From NCBI GenBank assembly GCA_950097015.1, contig CATNEN010000001.1:23391501-23455500 (forward strand): a DNA stretch of 64,000 bases, read 5' to 3'. The stretch comes from Macrostomum hystrix (taxonomy: Eukaryota; Platyhelminthes; Macrostomidae). Each line of letters opens with the position of its first letter. Within the stretch, counting starts at the first letter, position 1. Position numbers and translations under genes: made by a program. Below the pieces are notes generated by a model that did no database searches, had not been told where the DNA came from, and saw only the letters and a program-made list of their open reading frames with translations. Below, one piece after another: positions 56,807 to 64,000 of this stretch.

Positions 56807-56834
56807 CTGCGGGAAAGTTTCACTCTTGTGTCTT

Positions 56835-59800
56835 CTCTCACCGCCTGTCTCTCTTATGTCTCTCACCTGTCTCTCTTATCTCTCTCTAACCTGTCTCTCT
56901 TGTCTCTCACCTGTCTATCTTGTCTCTCTCCAACCTGTCTCTCTTATCTCTCTCCAACCTGTCTCTCTTATCTCTCTCCCACCTGTCTCTCTTATCTCTC
57001 TCCCACCTGTCTCTCTTATCTCTCTCCAACCTGTTTCTCTTATCTCTCTCCAACCTGTTTCTCTTATCTCTCTCCAACCTGTTTCTCTTATCTCTCCAAC
57101 CTGTCTCTCTTATCTCTCTCCAACCTGTCTCTCTTATCTCTCTCCAACCTGTTTCTCTTATCTCTCTCCAACCTGTCTCTCTTATCTCTCCAAACTGTCT
57201 CTCTTATCTCTCTCCAACCTGTCTCTCTTATCTCTCTCCAACCTGTCTCTCTTATCTCTCCAACCTGTCTCTCTTATCTCTCTCCAACCTGTCTCTCTTA
57301 TCTCTCCAACCTGTCTCTCTTATCTCTCTCCAACCTGTCTCTCTTATCTCTCTCCAACCTGTTTCTCTTATCTCTCCAACCTGTTTCTCTTATCTCTCTC
57401 CAACCTGTCTCTCTTATCTCTCCAACCTGTCTCTCTTATCTCTCTCCAACCTGTCTCTCTTATCTCTCTCCAACCTGTTTCTCTTATCTCTCTCCAACCT
57501 GTCTCTCTTATCTCTCTCCAACCTGTCTCTCTTATCTCTCTCCAACCTGTCTCTCTTATCTCTCTCCAACCTGTCTCTCTTATCTCTCCAACCTGTCTCT
57601 CTTATCTCTCTCCAACCTGTTTCTCTTATCTCTCTCCAACCTGTTTCTCTTATCTCTCTCCAACCTGTTTCTCTTATCTCTCTCCAACCTGTCTCTCTTA
57701 TCTCTCTCCAACCTGTCTCTCTTATCTCTCTCCAACCTGTTTCTCTTATCTCTCCAACCTGTTTCTCTTATCTCTCTCCAACCTGTTTCTCTTATCTCTC
57801 TCCAACCTGTTTCTCTTATCTCTCCAACCTGTCTCTCTTATCTCTCTCCAACCTGTTTCTCTTATCTCTCTCCAACCTGTCTCTCTTATCTCTCCAACCT
57901 GTCTCTCTTATCTCTCTCCAACCTGTTTCTCTTATCTCTCTCCAACCTGTCTCTCTTATCTCTCCAACCTGTCTCTCTTATCTCTCTCCAACCTGTTTCT
58001 CTAATCTCTCTCCAACCTGTCTCTCTTATCTCTCTCCAACCTGTCTCTCTTATCTCTCTCCAACCTGTCTCTCTTATCTCTCTCCAACCTGTCTCTCTTA
58101 TCTCTCCAACCTGTCTCTCTTATCTCTCTCCAACCTGTTTCTCTTATCTCTCTCCAACCTGTTTCTCTTATCTCTCTCCAACCTGTTTCTCTTATCTCTC
58201 TCCAACCTGTTTCTCTTATCTCTCTCCAACCTGTCTCTCTTATCTCTCTCCAACCTGTCTCTCTTATCTCTCTCCAACCTGTCTCTCTTATCTCTCTCCA
58301 ACCTGTTTCTCTTATCTCTCCAACCTGTTTCTCTTATCTCTCTCCAACCTGTTTCTCTTTTCTCTCTCCAACCTGTTTCTCTTATCTCTCCAACCTGTCT
58401 CTCTTATCTCTCTCCAACCTGTTTCTCTTATCTCTCTCCAACCTGTCTCTCTTATCTCTCCAACCTGTCTCTCTTATCTCTCTCCAACCTGTCTCTCTTA
58501 TCTCTCCAACCTGTCTCTCTTATCTCCCTCCAACCTGTCTCTCTTATCTCTCTCCAACCTGTCTCTCTTATCTCTCTCCAACCTGTTTCTCTTATCTCTC
58601 TCCAACCTGTCTCTATTATCTCTCTCCAACCTGTCTCTCTTATCTCTCCAACCTGTTTCTCTTATCTCTCCAACCTGTTTCTCTTATCTCTCCAACCTGT
58701 CTCTCTTATCTCTCCAACCTGTTTCTCTTATCTCTCCAACCTGTTTCTCTTATCTCTCCAACCTGTCTCTCTTATCTCTCCAACCTGTTTCTCTTATCTC
58801 TCTCCAACCTGTCTCTCTTATCTCTCCAACCTGTCTCTCTTATCTCTCTCCAACCTGTCTCTCTTATCTCTCCAACCTGTTTCTCTTATTTCTCCAACCT
58901 GTTTCTCTTATCTCTCTCCAACCTGTTTCTCTTATCTCTCCAACCTGTTTCTCTTATCTCTCTCCAACCTGTTTCTCTTATCTCTTTCCAACCTGTTTCT
59001 CTTATCTCTCTCCAACCTGTTTCTCTTATCTCTCCAACCTGTTTCTCTTATCTCTCTCCAACCTGTCTCTCTTATCTCTCCAACCTGTTTCTCTTATCTC
59101 TCTCCAACCTGTTTCTCTTATCTCTCTCCAACCTGTCTCTCTTATCTCTCTCCAACCTGTCTCTCTTATCTCTCCAACCTGTCTCTCTTATCTCTCTCCA
59201 ACCTGTCTCTCTTATCTCTCTCCAACCTGTTTCTCTTATCTCTCTCCAACCTGTTTCTCTTATCTCTCCAACCTGTTTCTCTTATCTCTCCAACCTGTCT
59301 CTCTTATCTCTCCAACCTGTTTCTCTTATCTCTCCAACCTGTTTCTCTTATCTCTCTCCAACCTGTCTCTCTTATCTCTCCAACCTGTTTCTCTTATCTC
59401 TCTCCAACCTGTCTCTCTTATCTCTCTCCAACCTGTCTCTCTTATCTCTCTCCAACCTGTTTCTCTTTTCTCTCTCCAACCTGTTTCTCTTATCTCTCTC
59501 CAACCTGTCTCTCTTATCTCTCTCCAACCTGTCTCTCTTATCTCTCTCCAACCTGTTTCTCTTATCTCTCTCCAACCTGTCTCTCTTATCTCCCTCCAAC
59601 CTGTCTCTCTTATCTCTCTCCAACCTGTTTCTCTTATCTCTCTCCAACCTGTTTCTCTTATCTCTCCAACCTGTTTCTCTTATCTCTCTCCAACCTGTCT
59701 CTCTTATCTCTCTCCAACCTGTCTCTCTTATCTCTCTCCAACCTGTTTCTCTTATCTCTCCAACCTGTTTCTCTTATCTCTCCAACCTGTCTCTCTTATC

Positions 59801-60795
59801 TCTCCAACCTGTCTCTCTTATCTCTCCAACCTGTCTCTCTTATCTCTCTCCAACCTGTCTCTCTTATCTCTCTCCAACCTGTTTCTCTTATCTCTCCAAC
59901 CTGTCTCTCTTATCTCTCTCCAACCTGTCTCTCTTATCTCTCTCCAACCTGTTTCTCTTATCTCTCCAACCTGTCTCTCTTATCTCTCTCCAACCTGTTT
60001 CTCTTATCTCTCCAACCTGTTTCTCTTATCTCTCTCCAACCTGTCTCTCTTATCTCTCTCCAACCTGTCTCTCTTATCTCTCTCCAACCTGTCTCTCTTA
60101 TCTCTCCAACCTGTTTCTCTTATCTCTCTCCAACCTGTCTCTCTTATCTCTCCAACCTGTTTCTCTTATCTCTCTCCAACCTGTCTCTCTTATCTCCCTC
60201 CAACCTGTCTCTCTTATCTCTCTCCAACCTGTTTCTCTTATCTCTCTCCAACCTGTTTCTCTTATCTCTCTCCAACCTGTCTCTCTTATCTCTCTCCAAC
60301 CTGTCTCTCTTATCTCTCTCCAACCTGTCTCTCTTATCTCTCTCCAACCTGTTTCTCTTATCTCTCCAACCTGTTTCTCTTATCTCTCCAACCTGTCTCT
60401 CTTATCTCTCCAACCTGTCTCTCTTATCTCTCCAACCTGTCTCTCTTATCTCTCTCCAACCTGTCTCTCTTATCTCTCTCCAACCTGTTTCTCTTATCTC
60501 TCCAACCTGTCTCTCTTATCTCTCTCCAACCTGTCTCTCTTATCTCTCTCCAACCTGTTTCTCTTATCTCTCCAACCTGTCTCTCTTATCTCTCTCCAAC
60601 CTGTTTCTCTTATCTCTCCAACCTGTTTCTCTTATCTCTCTCCAACCTGTCTCTCTTATCTCTCTCCAACCTGTCTCTCTTATCCCTCTCCAACCTGTCT
60701 CTCTTATCCCTCTCCAACCTGTTTCTCTTATCTCTCTCCAACCTGTTTCTCTTATCTCTCTCCAACCTGTTTCTCTTATCTCTCTTCTCTCTATC
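56835..60795. repeat. Giant 24/22-bp pyrimidine minisatellite, about 4 kb
   Basis: About 170 units of CCTGTCTCTCTTATCTCTCT plus CCAA, with a 22-bp form lacking one CT and a CCTGTTTCTC form. The plus strand has almost no G and no stop in any frame, so three overlapping frames of up to 1347 codons are artefacts. A block of about 600 bp is duplicated near the right end (marker TATCTCCCTCCAACC at about 59594 and 60196). Confidence 0.97.
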
Positions 60796-61316
60796 CATTC
60801 CCTGATAATATTATTTGGTCAAAATCTTAATTCTCAATAAGTAGAAATACTCAGGACTTACTGGGCACAACCATTTTCGATCTACTTTGAAGTGTCAACG
60901 AGTTTTCTGAATGCTGAGTTAAGCGCCAATCAACAGAAATCAATTCAACGGTAAAAACTGATAGATTTTGTCCTGCATGCTGATCGGCAATATTTCACTA
61001 TTTTAGCTTTTGTCTATGGAACACTTTTGCATGAAAAAATTTTTTGCTGCTCAGCTAATCGGTACAAGGTATAATGATTTCATGTTATTTTTAGTAGTAG
61101 GCATTAACGAAAATGTTTGAAATTAACAGTTGTCATTATCTGATTGAGAATGGGAAATGGAGTTTTAAGGATACTAAATTTAAGCAATAATATAAACTTA
61201 CGATAATATTTACATTGAAAAACAATAATAATCAACTTCATGTTAAAAAAATAGAAATAAAATAGAGCGAAGATCGATATTTTAGCAGAAGAAATGGTAG
61301 AAGACGAGTAAATATG
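60796..61316. other. AT-rich DNA between arrays
   Basis: No supported feature; probably intronic for the minus-strand gene. Confidence 0.35.
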
Positions 61317-61715
61317 AGACTTGGACAGCAGAGGGTAGACAGGAGAGGGTAGACAGTTGAGGGTAGACAAAAATGGTAGACAGGAGAGGGTAGACAGTTG
61401 AGGGTAGACAAAAATGGTAGACAGGAGAGGGTAGACAGTTGAGGGTAGACAAAAATGGTAGACAGGAGAGGGTAGACAAAAATGGTAGACAGAAGAGGGT
61501 AGACAAAATTGGTAGAAAGGAGAGGGTACACAGAAGATAGTAGACATGAGAGGGTAGACATGAGAGGGTAGACAAAAATGGTAGACAGGAGAGGGTAGAC
61601 AAAAATGGTAGACAGGAGAGGGTAGACAAAAATGGTAGACAGTTGAGGGTAGACAAAAATGGTAGACTGGACAGGGTAGACAGGTGAGGGTAGACAGGTG
61701 AGGGTAGATATTCCA
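61317..61715. repeat. Minisatellite, AGGGTAGACA-type units
   Basis: Alternating units AGGGTAGACAGGAG, AGGGTAGACAGTTG and GGTAGACAAAAATGGTAGAC, giving composite periods of about 27-41 bp over 400 bp. Confidence 0.92.
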
Positions 61716-61889
61716 TAGTGAAGTCCCAAGTTGAATTATGTAATTTATAAATGGGCGGTTTCGTGATTTCAATGCCTCTTTCTACCCCTCATGTCTACTA
61801 GGTTAAAGTCGGGAGTATTCTCGACTATCTTAACCCCACAAATCCCAATAAATATTTGTCCCCTTTTTAATTATCAAATCATTTCCAGA

Positions 61890-61988
61890 AATTCTGAGCT
61901 ATTTGACCCCAAGCATGCTGCAGCCATGGCAACAGAAGAGACAAGGCAGAAGGGGTCCAGATTGACAGTAATTAATGATGATTTGTGA
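61890..61988 (+). other. Possible small terminal exon
   Basis: After the acceptor ATCATTTCCAG a frame reads NSELFDPKHAAAMATEETRQ and ends at TGA 61986-61988. The composition is protein-like, but no upstream partner exon was identified. Low confidence. Confidence 0.22.
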
Positions 61989-62349
61989 CAGTCAAATGAT
62001 GCACTGTGCCTGTGCCAAACTGCGGGTTCGCCTTCGCCTAGCAACAAAATGATGGGCCAATGTTTATGCAATGACGTGCTTGCTTCCAATTTAACTGTCG
62101 AGCTATCAATGTGTGAATCCTAAGTGGCTTATGCGTTAGCTGTTATGAAAATTGGGACTATAAGTCAACTAATATCGATTTTTAATAGGCATATTGGCTT
62201 TCTTCTTCCACAGACACCCATTTCATTCTTTCGTTTCTTATCGCTACTTCTCTCATCCTCTTCTATTCCTCTTTTATCCCCTCCTAATCCTTCTAGACTA
62301 AGCAATACAGAAATATATATATTGGATTGACAGCTATTACAGTTAAAAA

Positions 62350-62716
62350 CAAAAAGTAATAATAATTGCAGGAGGGCTGCAGACAATGGCACATCATTTA
62401 GTGACACTAGACCTTCAATCAGCGAGGAATCAATTCTGCCCATTTCGCTGACTCCTGAGCACACACCCACACAGATACTGTACGCAGGCACACGCTCACA
62501 CAGGTGTGTACATCTGCCCTGACTTTCTCATCGTCAAGCAGTGTACACTCTCACTGAGCCTTGGAGGTTGACCCTCAAGGGCGTAAATTGCACAACAAAC
62601 CCCCAAAGCCTTCTCTCCGCGGCTGCGCCCCAAATGAATGTGGCCTCGCCGCGGAATCGAGCTCAGGGACCTTGTTGCAAAAAGCAAACGCGATAACCGC
62701 TCTGCCACCGAACCCC
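62350..62716 (-). repeat. SINE family A, nearly full length
   Basis: Minus-strand copy: AATAATAATT tail, GGAGGGCTGCAGACAATGGC, CATTTCGCTGACTCCTGAGC, CACACAGGTGTGTACATCTG, GCTGCGCCCCAAATGAATGT, GCGGAATCGAGCTCAGGGAC, ending ACCGCTCTGCCACCGAACCC. Confidence 0.9.
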
Positions 62717-63584
62717 TGCTCAATCAGAAACTTGATTGAACCGAATTAAGCAGCTATTCAGGAAATTAATTTGACAAATCGCATGACCATTAGCCATTGA
62801 ATTTTAAAATCCTTTAATCCAAATTTATTGGGGATTAAGGGATTAGAGAAACAGATTATATCGGTTAGGACACAATGGGCTGCAAAACGATTTGATGCAA
62901 ATTATAAGCAGCAGCAGCAGCAGTGATGCTGCTTTGAAACACTTCATTATCCAGCGGCATGCTTAAAACACAGGTCTGTTGAAGAGGCTCGGAGAAGCTT
63001 GCGCAACCCAGCGGTCCACCGTCAACCCAGCGCCCGCTATTTTTAGATTTGTCGGCATCATAAAACTGTCACAAAGGCTCGACAATTCCTGAGCTGCTGC
63101 TCAGCCTTCCTCTGCAGCCACTTCATCGGCGGCGCCCCGCCTCCCGCAGCCCGCGAGCGGACCTCGATCGGTCACTTCCCAAAGGAGCGATGACGCGAAC
63201 TAGCGGGGTGGGTGGTTGGGGATAAAGGATTAACTCGATTTGCCCCATCGTCCAACCTTCTATGCTGATAATTTTGTCTATCCGTGTCTGTCTGCCTGTC
63301 TGTCTGTGTGCCGCTGACTCACCGCATCGCGGCGACAGTGATAGCCTCCTAGGCACTGGTCAGTGTGCGCAAACTGTAGCTTCGGATCAGTTATAACAAA
63401 GTTATATGAGCAGTACGACTCAGCTCTTAGCCAAAAATACTGGTAAACGCTTTCTCTAGATAACATCTCGCACTAACTCGGTGGGAAGAATGCCACTTAT
63501 CCTATTTATCCCTGAGTGCTTTGATACAACTCTCGGATCCGTGCGAGAACACACAGCAATATCCCCAATGATATCAGCTAACAA
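62717..63584. promoter_or_regulatory. GC-rich patch, possible promoter or first exon of the minus-strand gene
   Basis: About 63100-63200 is unusually GC- and CpG-rich. On the minus strand an ATG near 63129 follows GGCGCCGCCG and opens a short frame (MKWLQRKAEQQLRNCRAF). This could be the first exon of the gene ending at 55077. No splice link was proven. A CAG microsatellite lies at about 62910-62925 and a CTGT-rich tract at about 63288-63308. Confidence 0.25.
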
Positions 63585-64000
63585 TCCCACATGACTTTTC
63601 TCACAGTCTCACCTTACATTTCTCCCTGTCTCACCTAACATTTCTCGCAGTCTCACCTTACATTTCTCCCTGTCTCACCTTACATTTCTCCCTGTCTCAC
63701 CTTACATTTCTCACAGTCTCACCTTACATTTCTCACAGTCTCACCTTACATTCCTCCCTGTCTCACCTTACATTTCTCCCTGTCTCACGTTACATTTCTC
63801 CCTGTCTCACCTTACATTTCTCACAGTCTCACCTTACATTTCTCACAGTCTCACCTTAAATTTCTCCCTGTCTCACCTTACATTTCTCACAGTCTCACCT
63901 TACATTTCTCACAGTCTCACCTTACATTTCTCACAGTCTCACCTTACATTCCTCCCTGTCTCACCTTACATTTCTCCCTGTCTCACGTTACATTTCTCCC
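63585..64000. repeat. Minisatellite, 23-bp unit, runs off the window
   Basis: About 18 units of TCTCACAGTCTCACCTTACA plus TTT, alternating with TCTCCCTGTCTCACCTTACA plus TTT. On the minus strand the unit contains GAGACAGGGAGAAAT, close to the MITE core GAGACACGGGAGAGAT. Confidence 0.95.

Noticed and set aside
56762-60840. Overlapping frames of up to 1347 codons across the pyrimidine array
   Set aside because: All plus-strand frames are open because the unit lacks stops; there is no domain and no codon signal.

Overview
This window looks like animal nuclear DNA. Its genes are split by GT-AG introns and include a V-ATPase subunit, a type IB topoisomerase, a WNK kinase and a class A GPCR. The mobile elements are also of eukaryotic type: an RTE-like LINE, Penelope-like (PLE) pieces with a GIY-YIG domain, hAT-type MITEs and tRNA-derived SINEs. 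GC-rich coding codons, poly-Q tracts, very abundant minisatellites and splice acceptors just upstream of start codons fit a flatworm or other lophotrochozoan. The species cannot be fixed from sequence alone.

Layout. 0-9 kb: a 23-bp minisatellite, an unknown minus-strand gene (1102-1914), a 22-bp minisatellite, and a four-exon plus-strand gene resembling hydroxylysine kinase (about 4587-8510) with a PLE fragment in its first intron. 9-10.2 kb: an intronless orphan GPCR. 10.3-16.3 kb: a hAT-type MITE carrying a 16-bp minisatellite, a small hammerhead-like cassette, and an RTE-like retrotransposon with a long open frame and target-site duplications. 16.3-20.1 kb: AT-rich DNA without a recognised gene. 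20.1-25.3 kb: ATP6V1H (6 exons). 27.0-30.3 kb: TOP1 (2 exons). 33.8-49.6 kb: a WNK kinase (10 exons, about 1251 aa) with a different tandem array in most introns. 51.5-53.1 kb: a SINE and a very uniform 33-bp array. 54.2-54.7 kb: a possible secreted protein. 55.1-56.8 kb: the last exon of an unknown minus-strand gene, followed upstream by a 4-kb pyrimidine-rich array that is probably intronic. 61-64 kb: further arrays, a SINE and a GC-rich patch that may be a promoter.

ATP6V1H, TOP1 and WNK are all on the plus strand but belong to unrelated pathways (proton pumping, DNA relaxation, ion homeostasis); there is no sign of a functional cluster. The most unusual material is in the repeats. (1) Three loci show a hammerhead-ribozyme-like core bracketed by inverted repeats; two of them are flanked by perfect target-site duplications. 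(2) The hAT MITEs carry an internal minisatellite whose core recurs in other arrays, which suggests mobile elements seed minisatellites. (3) The WNK has DFG instead of the DLG of the chloride-binding site.
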